From Mixophyes australis (Eukaryota; Chordata; Amphibia; Anura; Limnodynastidae), in the NCBI GenBank assembly GCA_036250195.1, contig JAVHZZ010000001.1, positions 392,224,783 to 392,288,782 on the forward strand: DNA of 64,000 nucleotides, written 5' to 3'. Under the pieces are notes generated by a model. It ran no database searches, was not told the DNA's origin, and was given only the letters and a program-made list of their open reading frames with translations. Shown in pieces: positions 52,939-62,984 of the stretch. A program made the position numbers and the translations under genes. The first letter of the stretch is position 1. Each line of letters begins with the position of its first letter.

Positions 52939-53587
52939 AAAATAGTAGATAGTCATACTGTGTATGTCCCCAGCTTTATATAACGCTGAAGCGCCATCTT
53001 GGCGCATGCGCAGATGCCGCCCATCAATGCGCACGCTCCAAAATAACTTTATTGACACAAATGGATGTCAGTACAAAACTAAGTAACCTCGCATATACAA
53101 TAATTATAATAGCTCATGTTATTATTCATATAAGTGTGAATAACACAACCAGTATAGACAAACAAATCTTATTGCACCAAGGTACATAGCATATACTTAC
53201 TACTATGAAAATATCACTATTAAAACACATTCCAAAGATGTATATCACTGTTAACTTCAAAATGCAAATTCATATAAATATAAATATAGACCCAACTAGA
53301 TCTCTATATATATCCTATAAAATCATTACTATATAATTTGTAATGAACATAGCTATGATATATCTCACTTTACCTCAAATAATTCTATCATTAATTAGGA
53401 AAGTGCATAGCAGCTAAACATAACAATATAAAAGGTTAAAAATCTATAAAAATGTGTAAATAAAATGGTATAAATAAAAGGGGGTGATGCCCTTACATAG
53501 TTTAGAACACCCAGTTAAATGATATACCAGGATATTGTTGTATACTATAACATGTAGTTATCATCAAAATGTCTAGATCAGTGTGGA

Positions 53588-53982
53588 TTACAAGAAAGGG
53601 GCTAACTCATAGTTCTCATTTAGTCCAGATGGAGTCATGGTACCCAGTTGGAATATCCAAAACATCTCTCGTTGGGAGAGTTTACGCTGTAAATCTCCCC
53701 CCCTTGAATTTAATGTTACTCTTTCTAAAGCCATAAACTTAATATGTTTTGGATCACTATTATGTTTTTGTGTAAAGTGTCTAGAGACTGAATGGCTTTG
53801 TACCCCATTTTTTATGTTACGGATGTGCTCCTGTATACGCAGTTTTAATAAACGTTTAGTTTTACCAACGTATTTTAATTGACAGGGGCACTCCAACATA
53901 TAAATAACCGAAGTGGATAAGCAATCCATTCGTTGCTTAACATTAAATTTCCTACTGTTGTCGTGATTGTAAAAGAAAGTTG
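53588..53982 (-). pseudogene. Truncated duplicate of the Penelope ORF C-terminus
   Basis: Encodes the GIY-YIG domain (VIYMLECP, KYVGKTKR, RIQEHI) through the natural stop, residue-identical to the end of the main ORF from TFFYNHDN onward. The frame continues for a few codons across the junction into antisense centre sequence, giving a spurious MRGPYS start. It lacks the RT, so it is a 5'-truncated copy. Confidence 0.92.
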
Positions 53983-56199
53983 AATAAGGGCCTCTCATTC
54001 GCTCCTACTAAACATCTTAATAAATTTCAGTTATACATAGATGTACATAAGTTTGTGCGCAAATTAATGTTAAAAAGACATTTTGCGAGGAAGGATATGG
54101 CCTGTCTTAAAAATTATGAAAATAATTATGATTTATCTTCGAAATCAGGTATGAAATTAGCATCTAAGTTTTACCCCTTAGAGTCAAAGAGTAATCATAT
54201 ACATATATTTCAGGATTTACTTATTCAAGACTTATGTCGTACTGAATATAAAGACAAAAGATATGAGAATTTGACCCAATATGAAAAACAGGCTTTAAAA
54301 CAACTTCAGTCTAATAATAATATAGTAATTAAGCAGGCCGATAAGGGAGGAGGTACGGTTATTCTCAACCAATTGGATTATATATCTGAAGCCAAGAGAT
54401 TATTGGGGGACCATCATTCATATTTGAAATTAGAGGAGGATCCAACTCAAGACTATATTTCAGCTATACGGGAGTTACTATCAAAAGGTCTCCATGACAA
54501 TATTTTAACCAAAGATGAGTTCCAGTTTTTATTTACATCTTGTCCGGTTATCCCCACTTTTTACTATCTCCCCAAAATACATAAGGATATGTTAAGACCA
54601 CCGGGAAGACCGATAATTTCGGGTATTGATTCCCTCACGTCTAACTCTTCAAAATATGTAGACTTTTTTCTGAGGAAGTATGTCAGTTCCCTGAATTCAT
54701 ATCTTAAAGATACAAACAGTATTTTACAGATACTACAGGGATTTGTATGGGATAGTAGTTATCATTGGGCGACCATTGATGTCCAATCCCTATACACTTC
54801 TATACAACATGACAAAGGGATTGAATCCTGTAGGGAATTTCTGGATCAGGATAGCTCTGTCATGAGAGAACATAGAGATTTTTTATGCGATCTTATTGGT
54901 TTCATTCTTTCTCATAATTATTTTAAATTTTTGGATACATTTTATCTTCAAACATGGGGTACGGCCATGGGTACCACTTTTGCACCCAGCTTTGCCAATC
55001 TCCATATGGGCAGCTGGGAAGCTAAATATATATATTCACTTAATCCCTTTTCAGATAAAATCAAGTTATATAAACGCTACATCGACGACATTCTACTTGT
55101 TTGGAATGGTACCCCAGATGAATTTGATGAATTTTTGGAATACATTGGCAGGAATGAATATAATCTCAAATTCACTGCCAATATAAGTAATATACAAGTA
55201 GAATATTTGGATCTTATTTTAACATCAAATGACACTCAGGTAATTACCAAAAATTATATTAAACATGTAGATACAAACAGCTACCTACACTTTAATAGTT
55301 GTCATCAGAGAAAATGGAAAGAGAATATTCCTTTTTCTCAGTTTAATAGGATTAAAAGAAATTGTAGCTGTAATAAAGACTTTGAGGAACAACTTTGTGT
55401 ATATACTGATCGTTTTAAGGAAAGGGGATATCCACATCAAGTACTCGATGAGGCCACCAGGAAAATTAAACAAAAGGATAGAGTTGAAACATTGAACTAT
55501 ACCATCAAACGAGATAAAGATGAAATGATACCCTTTATAACAGAATTTAATAGTGGGGAAAACCTGGTTAGATCAACTTTAAGAAAACATTGGGGGATTT
55601 TACAGAGAGATCCGATACTCTCTACAATACTCCCAGATAAACCGATGTTAATTTTTCGGAAAAACCGTAGTCTCAAGGAGTTGGTAGCTCCAAGTTTACT
55701 ATTGAACAAAACAACCACCCAGAAATCATCTAGTTTTATACCAGACAAGATAGGATCAGTGAGATGCTCCCACTGTAATATATGTCGATATATGAATCCA
55801 GCAACAACTTTCTTTTACAATCACGACAACAGTAGGAAATTTAATGTTAAGCAACGAATGGATTGCTTATCCACTTCGGTTATTTATATGTTGGAGTGCC
55901 CCTGTCAATTAAAATACGTTGGTAAAACTAAACGTTTATTAAAACTGCGTATACAGGAGCACATCCGTAACATAAAAAATGGGGTACAAAGCCATTCAGT
56001 CTCTAGACACTTTACACAAAAACATAATAGTGATCCAAAACATATTAAGTTTATGGCTTTAGAAAGAGTAACATTAAATTCAAGGGGGGGAGATTTACAG
56101 CGTAAACTCTCCCAACGAGAGATGTTTTGGATATTCCAACTGGGTACCATGACTCCATCTGGACTAAATGAGAACTATGAGTTAGCCCCTTTCTTGTAA
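53980..56199 (+). CDS. Penelope-like reverse transcriptase / GIY-YIG endonuclease, N-terminus missing
   Basis: An uninterrupted 739-codon frame. RT blocks: IKQADKGGGTVI (about 117-128), YYLPKIHK (195-202), RPIISG (210-215), motif A TIDVQSLYTSI (265-275, Asp267), motif B GTAMGTTFAPSFANLHMG (327-344), motif C YIDD (367-370) and VEYLDL (407-412). A Cys cluster CSHCNIC (596-602) with His615 precedes the GIY-YIG domain: VIYMLEC (634-640), KYVGKT (645-650), Arg657, Glu660-His661 and a later LERV (Glu695). Such proteins copy their RNA into DNA at the cut target. The first codon is TTG at the arm junction, not ATG; the upstream frame is antisense arm sequence, and the first ATG is residue 30 (54067). 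NKGLSFAPT is a typical internal N-terminal motif, so the true start was lost when the copy was 5'-truncated. Catalytic residues look intact, but normal translation is doubtful. Confidence 0.95.
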   Translation: MNKGLSFAPTKHLNKFQLYIDVHKFVRKLMLKRHFARKDMACLKNYENNYDLSSKSGMKLASKFYPLESKSNHIHIFQDLLIQDLCRTEYKDKRYENLTQYEKQALKQLQSNNNIVIKQADKGGGTVILNQLDYISEAKRLLGDHHSYLKLEEDPTQDYISAIRELLSKGLHDNILTKDEFQFLFTSCPVIPTFYYLPKIHKDMLRPPGRPIISGIDSLTSNSSKYVDFFLRKYVSSLNSYLKDTNSILQILQGFVWDSSYHWATIDVQSLYTSIQHDKGIESCREFLDQDSSVMREHRDFLCDLIGFILSHNYFKFLDTFYLQTWGTAMGTTFAPSFANLHMGSWEAKYIYSLNPFSDKIKLYKRYIDDILLVWNGTPDEFDEFLEYIGRNEYNLKFTANISNIQVEYLDLILTSNDTQVITKNYIKHVDTNSYLHFNSCHQRKWKENIPFSQFNRIKRNCSCNKDFEEQLCVYTDRFKERGYPHQVLDEATRKIKQKDRVETLNYTIKRDKDEMIPFITEFNSGENLVRSTLRKHWGILQRDPILSTILPDKPMLIFRKNRSLKELVAPSLLLNKTTTQKSSSFIPDKIGSVRCSHCNICRYMNPATTFFYNHDNSRKFNVKQRMDCLSTSVIYMLECPCQLKYVGKTKRLLKLRIQEHIRNIKNGVQSHSVSRHFTQKHNSDPKHIKFMALERVTLNSRGGDLQRKLSQREMFWIFQLGTMTPSGLNENYELAPFL

Positions 56200-57439
56200 T
56201 CCACACTGATCTAGACATTTTGATGATAACTACATGTTCTAGTATACAACAATATCCTGGTATATCATTTAACTGGGTGTTCTAAACTATGTAAGGGCAT
56301 CACCCCCTTTTATTTATACCATTTTATTTACACATTTTTATAGATTTTTAACCTTTTATATTGTTATGTTTAGCTGCTATGCACTTTCCTAATTAATGAT
56401 AGAATTATTTGAGGTAAAGTGAGATATATCATAGCTATGTTCATTACAAATTATATAGTAATGATTTTATAGGATATATATAGAGATCTAGTTGGGTCTA
56501 TATTTATATTTATATGAATTTGCATTTTGAAGTTAACAGTGATATACATCTTTGGAATGTGTTTTAATAGTGATATTTTCATAGTAGTAAGTATATGCTA
56601 TGTACCTTGGTGCAATAAGATTTGTTTGTCTATACTGGTTGTGTTATTCACACTTATATGAATAATAACATGAGCTATTATAATTATTGTATATGCGAGG
56701 TTACTTAGTTTTGTACTGACATCCATTTGTGTCAATAAAGTTATTTTGGAGCGTGCGCATTGATGGGCGGCATCTGCGCATGCGCCAAGATGGCGCTTCA
56801 GCGTTATATAAAGCTGGGGACATACACAGTATGACTATCTACTATTTTGCTCCTGAGGAAGTCCCGTTGTTACCGGGACGAAACGCGTTGAGCCTGTCTT
56901 GCCAGCATATATCTGCATATGTCTGCACTCCTTGATGTAAGTGCATTGTTACATTTTTTTTTTTATTAAAACTCAATTGTATATTTATACCGTTCCTCTC
57001 TGTGTCATTTTCGCCGCCCATGAATGAGGGAGATGGAGAGAATATACACTTGATCATCCAAGGAATTCATCTATGCTTATACCTTGAAAACATCTGGTAC
57101 GCAGTTCATTATATACATCACGTGGGTGTTTAATATACTGCATATGATTCTCCACTTTGGGTATATACGGTTTCTTTCTCACAATAAGGATACCTAAATA
57201 GGTGGTGTGCATGTTCACAAGAAGTGTGACATATACCATGACCGTACTACTCTATGTTATTTTTTGTTTTTTCTGCATTGTCTGAGCTGTGATCTATTGG
57301 GAGGAGAGCCTGGAAGGAGAATCTCCCATATACAATTAAGACGACCTACGAATAACTCATGGTACGCAGCTTATTACATCCGTCTATATACATAATCAAT
57401 TGATAATACACATTGAGGCGCCGTGCCTGTCTTTTGTTG

Positions 57440-57441
<2 letters not shown>
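55805..57441 (+). repeat. Right inverted arm of Penelope-like element
   Basis: Plus-strand counterpart of 52347-53982. Starts inside the ORF (CAACTTTCTTTTAC), includes the stop at 56199 and about 1.24 kb of 3' non-coding sequence, and ends CTTTTGTTGCA next to the right (TA)n. Confidence 0.95.
56849..56893 (+). ncRNA. Hammerhead-ribozyme-like motif (type I), right arm
   Basis: Stem I GCUC (56849-56852) pairs with GAGC (56890-56893). Core CUGAGGA (56853-56859) fits the CUGANGA consensus. After one extra A, stem II GUCCCG (56861-56866) pairs with CGGGAC (56874-56879) around a 7-nt loop. GAA (56880-56882) follows, then a minimal stem III ACGCGU (56883-56888), with cleavage expected after U56889 (GUU triplet). 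Penelope-like elements are known to carry such ribozymes with very short stem III in their terminal repeats. The unpaired A before stem II and the 2-bp stem III could limit activity as a monomer; dimer cleavage is plausible. Confidence 0.78.
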
Positions 57442-57492
<51 letters not shown>

Positions 57493-57690
57493 CACACACA
57501 CACATATATATACATATATATATACATACACATGTATATATACATATATATATATACATACACATGTATATACACACATACATATATACACATACACACA
57601 CACACACACACATATATATATACATATATATACACATACACACACATGTAATACACACACACATGTAATACACACACACATACACACATT
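57442..57690. repeat. (TA)n plus compound (CA)/(CATA) microsatellite
   Basis: About 23 TA units to 57487, then about 200 bp of alternating TA, CA and CATACA units. Tyr/Ile/His/Thr-rich and Cys/Val-rich frames here are artefacts. Confidence 0.95.
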
Positions 57691-58420
57691 TTTTGGTTTT
57701 ATTTTTTTATTCACATTACAACAAACAGCAGTAGCAACTATGCATTCATAAAATACACTGTACAATGCAGTCAGTAAGCTTAACAACTAGAAATTGACCA
57801 AGCAAATGAATGGTAAGAAAAAAAGTTTAATAATAGGTGGTCAGCACTTACAGTGGTTGTGCACACCATATATACGGGCCCCTCCTCTAACATTCCCCCC
57901 ATCAAATTCTGTGAAAAGCAGAGATTTTAGGTAATAAGAAGTGGAAAACAAAAATCAGTCTGGTATGATGGAAAAATGTAAGTAATCGTCCACTTTTGGA
58001 TAGTCCCTACTATCACTCTTTGCTGGAACCACCACCACTACCTGAACAGCAGTAACTCTAGAACATATAATGCATAAAATAAACATTGCAATTTACAGCA
58101 TTTAAAACCCATTGTTGCATTGATCATTGGTAAGTGCTGTAATATTTATTTGTGCACAATGGAGAGCAGCAGTTTCCAAAAGTTTGGCCTGGAGGTTTGT
58201 GGTGAATGCAGCATCTAAGTGGATCGGTGCCACAACTCTTCCATCAGCTGCTCTATTCACCACACCTCCTGCCCCAGGAGTCTACAGCTCTAAGACAGGG
58301 TTGGTCGTCAGACAGCTCGGTCCATAGGTAGTTATAAAATACTGCTTTCCAGAGACACCATTTCCTCATCAAAGTACTAAATGGGGAGGCTGTTCAAACA
58401 GTGGGATACAAAGACCTAAA

Positions 58421-58567
58421 TTAGATTGTAAGCTCTAGGGAGCAGAGATCTCTTGTCATCTGCTGCAATGAATGTTGCAATTTGTGTAATTTGCAATTTG
58501 TCTCCGTGATTGAACAGCGGTGTGGAATATGTTGGTGCAATATAAATAAAAGATAACAATAATAAAT
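58421..58567 (+). repeat. LINE/SINE-type 3' tail fragment
   Basis: TTAGATTGTAAGCTCTAGGG, GTGTGGAATATGTTGGTGC, AATATAAATAAAAG and a short AATA repeat end. Same block order as the other tails with a different terminal repeat. Confidence 0.65.
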
Positions 58568-58904
58568 ACAACTGTAGCATGGAAACTATAATGGATGTCA
58601 GCAAGACTTTTTTGGCTATTACAAAAATGAGATAGACTAATAAAGGGGTTGGGTACCTTAATCCGATTGAGAGAAATCCGAAACTGCATACCCAGATAGG
58701 AACACACAGGGTGGTGTGTTCCCCGACAGGCTCCTGACAGCGACTGCTTGTAATACACACTTAAAAGGATTCCGATTAATGAACATGATGGCCGCCTACA
58801 ATGATGTGTCTCTGAAGAGCGACTGTATTAATGTTGCTGTTAAGGTGTTAATTTAAGGTGGCGCCGGCTCCACAATGTACAAGCCTTTGTAAAGCCGCCG
58901 CCTC

Positions 58905-58976
58905 CTTAATAACGATGCACACAAATACGACACTGTCTGGGTATGCAGTGTTGGATTTGTGTGCATCGTTATTAAG
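58905..58976. repeat. Hairpin with 22-bp perfect arms
   Basis: CTTAATAACGATGCACACAA then AT on the left is mirrored exactly on the right, with inner CACTG/CAGTG pairing. Probably the core of a small MITE; outer limits not clear. Confidence 0.85.
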
Positions 58977-61356
58977 ACTACCACCGTCCTAAATGATGGC
59001 AAAGGCACCTCAGTTTGTACTGCACAGTAGTGCTTAGGTGTATAAACTCGGCTACTACCAGATAACACATTATAGCATTTACTGTGACTGCCACCAGCTG
59101 AACAATACTTCTCACTTGTCTCTTAATATGAGTCTTCAAACTCAATTACCTCAGCTCAGCCTCGTTATATACAGTCAGACAAACCATGATTTAATTGTGT
59201 GGTATCTCTAACTGTAGAGGGCCATGTAATGTAAGCACTGTGCACATGGAGAGCAGAGCTCTGTACTTGTATTCATCATTATAGACTATCTCAACCTCAG
59301 GAGAAGGATCCGCACTCCCATTCACAGGGTTCTAGATTTAGATACTGCAAATCCATATTATAATTTAACAGGTTGGTGTTGGAAATAATAGGTTGCATTT
59401 GTGCAAAATCTCATGGGTGTACACTAAATATATCCCAGAGCAATGATATCATCCTTTACATGCTCGCATCTTATAGAGTTACCTTATATATTTCAGCTTG
59501 GGCCTTCAACTTAAGAATAGTCTTCCAGCACCATCAAATGATGTCACCAGCTTTACAAGCTGCTTAGCAAGTGCTATGGCTGACTCCAGTAATTAATGTG
59601 TTATATGTGAGGAGCATGTCAATAGACTGGTGTCATACAAAAAGCAGAATTTGCATGCACAGCACATTAGCCACTCCTGTGCATTTGTGACATAATTACA
59701 ACTACTTTTTCACCGTCTACCGGCTCTGCTTATGTGGTGGATGCATTTTAAAATATTATTGGACAATGGAAGATTGTAGAAGGCCATATAACAAGCATGT
59801 CAGCTTTGCAAGCCTCATATTCTAGTGGAACAGACATGGCAAACTTGTGGCGAGCCCTATTTTTACAAGGGGGCACAAAGCCTTTCCAGAGCACAAGCAG
59901 GCTGATTATTTACGACTGCTTGAAATACTATAAATGTTGTGCATATGCATAACCCCCCAACTCTTGAGTTTAGTGGGACAGCCCTGGTTCAGTGAGGCTG
60001 GAAGAGGATCCACATAATTTGGGGAAACGTTCACAACAATATGGGTGTAATCTGTGCAGATCTGAGCACAGTTTGGGCAGACTAGGTACATTATTTTGTA
60101 TAAAGAAATCTGAAACCGACAGTACAAACACATGGATGAGTCACAGCTTTCTCCCTACACTTCCCTCAGTTATTTATTCTCACATACAAAAGGGGACTGT
60201 GATTCTGTATAGTTTAAGAAATCCATTGTAGCCGCACATCATAAAAACTACAAATCCCTGATTTTGGCTATTCCACATCAATACATAAGCTTTTGTTTTA
60301 CATTGTCCCGATTACCTGTGAAATAAGTCTGCCACTCTGCTATTGATTGAATTATACTGAGGCAATGGATTGTCATTTCTCATTGCTCGCGCAGAAACAA
60401 GTGAGCTGGATGGCAAAGCACTTACTGTGAGATCTCCCTTTCTTACCAATGATTTCCCAGATAACTAACTAATTACAGACACAGTGGGTTGCAGAAAGGA
60501 GCTATCAACATCTTTTATTTTATACAATATCACTTCCACTGAACTTAAACCATGTGTTAGAGATCTTGAAGGCACAGGGTACATTTAATTCCCTAATAAT
60601 GTTAGTGGAATAATATGCTTAATACATTTAGCATCTCTATAGCTCTACTCTTGACCTTTCCAAATGAAGAGGTGGATGGCCGATTGCACGGCTGACTTCA
60701 CAGCCCACCCTCCTCCTGTATGATGTGCATCTGCTCATTGCTCAGCTAGTTTCCTCTGCCTTCACACTCAATAGCTATTATCTGGTCACAAGAATGACAG
60801 GTACCGTGTGACAGGGAGACCAGCGAGTGTTACTAAGAGATTATACTATCTGTCAGAGCTCTGAAACAAAGTACAATGCAACAAACTCATTCTTTTGCTT
60901 ATATGCACAGAATGTGACCACTTTCAGATAGAAAACTGTTCGGAAATGATTATAAACATATCTCGCTTTGTAGAAAAAACTCTTTGTCAATCCATCTTCA
61001 TCAATGATCCTGCTGAGCTCAGCACTCTGAATTGTCACTAAAGATCCCAGCCATGTATCCCCTCAACCCTTAACAGCGGCACAAGCACAGAAGCCACAAT
61101 CAGACAACATCGATTTGCTCTGCTCCCTAGTAAACCAAAATTGACTTTTAGTTGACATAGTATAAACACCATGAAACAATACAAATAATTACCTTTTGAG
61201 AAACAATTAGAAAATAAAAAAAGACCAAAGTGAATGATTTTTGGATAGAGTCACTATTTTATAAAATATTATTTGATTCTTCGACACACACTTTGTTAAC
61301 CCTTTCACTGTGCAGGACTTGTAAATACACAAAGGGTTGCTGTAGAATTCCAAAAA

Positions 61357-61410
61357 TCATCATCAGGTATTTATATAGCGCTACTAATTCCGCAGTGCTG
61401 TACTTACATC
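61357..61410 (-). repeat. Short SINE/LINE tail, reverse
   Basis: ATCATCATCAGGTATTTATA then TAGCGCTACTAATTCCGCAG and TGCTGTAC: only the tail of the SINE/LINE family remains. Confidence 0.75.
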
Positions 61411-62039
61411 TGCATGAACTTGGGAACTCCCATGAAATAAAAAATAAAAAATAAATAAAAATCGATAATCAACAGGCAGCCACCGAACCAGCATGCAAAC
61501 AGGCGCATTGTGCAACACTGAACTTTTACATTATCAAAAGATTTTTTTTAAATGAGAAATCAGCATTTCGGTGCCAATGTCGGCTCCTCCCTGATCAACG
61601 TGCAGATACTGTCACAAAAATGCCATCTTATTTGTTTTGATAGTATAGATGTGCAGTGTTGCCGCAGTGGTTATGTTTGGATGAACAACAGGCTTTATTG
61701 TATTGCCTGTATAACACTTATAAAGTAATACCAGGGAACAGGTGGCCACTACAAACCATGCACACAAAATGATACGTATGTACTATCACTGACTTAGCCT
61801 AAGCACAATATTTACATTGATAAAATAAATATTACTCATTAGTACCACTGGAATTCATAAACTATAAAGATATTTGTACAGGATTACATTTTATTTGTTC
61901 AAATGTTTATTTATAGCTTATTTTAATTTCTGCATTGTTTTCAAAAGGCTGGAATTTGATCAATTAGGCAGTGGGCACAGGTTCCACTTATGCCGATTTA
62001 CCTCCTGTTCAGCCCCCACCTATCCTGCTTCCTTCTTAT

Positions 62040-62214
62040 TGTTATAGTGACTTGCTGTGCCCCATCTTGTACGACTCGTCATAGCTATGTTGTGTATTGT
62101 ACTGCAATGTGTATATTGTATTGTCCTGTAATGCTATGCACTGTTTTGTTATATGCTTTCTGTACGCTGCAGTGGACCCTTTGTGGCGCCCTACACATAA
62201 AATATAATAATTGG
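62040..62214 (+). repeat. Dispersed repeat 3' tail
   Basis: TTGTGTATTGTACTGCAATG, GTACGCTGCAGTGGACCC and TTGTGGCGCCCTACACATAA followed by ATA-type units. Corresponds to the reverse copy starting at 4243. The 145-codon frame crossing it shows no conserved motif. Confidence 0.6.
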
Positions 62215-62354
62215 TCCAGAATCTTACGTAATTGTGGTCCAACAATTCACCCCAATGTCTGCTGCGGTCCTCCAATGCTCTCCTCCTATCCGCAGGTGTT
62301 TTTGAAGGACAATGACTGTATGAAAAAAGGACTGTATATCATGAGCTATACAGG

Positions 62355-62984
62355 TATGGTACAAGGTATACTGCTACCCAAAACCATCCTTGCTCTTAGT
62401 GGTCAGGGCTGCATACCCATTGAATAAAGACAAAACAGAGTGTATTCAGTGGTGGGCCTGCACCCCTAATCCCCTCCTATAATGGAGGGGGGGGGATTCC
62501 CCTCATTCCTGCTGAGGAGGGGGGGATTTTGTTTTATGTAGAATGCATGTTGCTCATTGACAGCACTCTGCGGGCAGAAAGAGGACAATGTCAACAGACC
62601 ACTGCAGATATTGTGGGACCAGCTAAATTGGGTGAAATGTTAGACCCCAGGTTAAAAAATATTTTGGATTTAACTAAATTTTCAGTTTTAGATGGAGTTA
62701 TGCTTTAATCACTGATATTAACAAAACAACACATTTAAGTCACTAAATACAAAATTAGAATGATCATCAGCAGTCGCAATTGTCATGTCGGTCCTAGCCT
62801 AGTCTGAAATATTTAATTTGCAAACTCCTACTCACCCCCTGAGGTGTGGAATAGGTAGAAGAGAAAGCATTAGGGTTGCAGGTCCAGCACTGAATACACT
62901 CAGTTTTGTCTTTATTCAATGGGTATGCAGTCCTGACCACTAAGAGCAAGGGCAGTTTTGGGTTGTAGTATACCTTGTACCATA
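62355..62984. repeat. Inverted repeat pair, about 120-bp arms
   Basis: Left arm 62355-62475 and right arm 62867-62984 are reverse complements at roughly 90% by eye. They share blocks such as GTGGTCAGG-CTGCATACCC, ATTGAATAAAGACAAAAC and GTGTATTCAGTG. The ~390-bp spacer holds G-runs and unrelated sequence. Family not recognised. Confidence 0.8.

Larger units (their letters stand above)
52347..53982 (-). repeat. Left inverted arm of Penelope-like element
   Basis: Reverse complement of 55805-57441. In the parts compared by eye the only differences are one base near the 3' side of the stop codon (ATGTTATAG versus ATGTTCTAG) and one base in an A/T run (10 versus 11). Contains the last ~129 codons of the ORF, the 3' non-coding region and a hammerhead-like motif, all on the minus strand. 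Confidence 0.95.
52176..57441 (+). mobile_element. Penelope-like retroelement, head-to-head inverted structure
   Basis: The composite has a left segment 52176-53982 that is an inverted 3' portion of the element, a single-copy centre 53983-55804 carrying most of the RT, and a right segment 55805-57441 that mirrors the left. The 3' ends of both copies point outward and each abuts a (TA)n tract. The ORF has RT and GIY-YIG domains and the non-coding part holds a hammerhead-like motif; all three are hallmarks of Penelope-like elements. It is antisense to slc10a7. Protein features (zinc-knuckle-like cysteines before GIY-YIG) suggest the Neptune/Poseidon side of the group; that placement is inference. 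Confidence 0.93.

Noticed and set aside
56729..57395. Small frames duplicated in mirror image at 52393-53058 and 56729-57395
   Set aside because: They sit in the Penelope 3' non-coding arms, overlap the hammerhead-like motif and show no conserved domain; their duplication only reflects the inverted repeat.
62040..62427. 145-codon plus-strand frame as a membrane protein
   Set aside because: It overlaps a dispersed repeat tail and one arm of an inverted pair; hydrophobic content comes from T-rich sequence.
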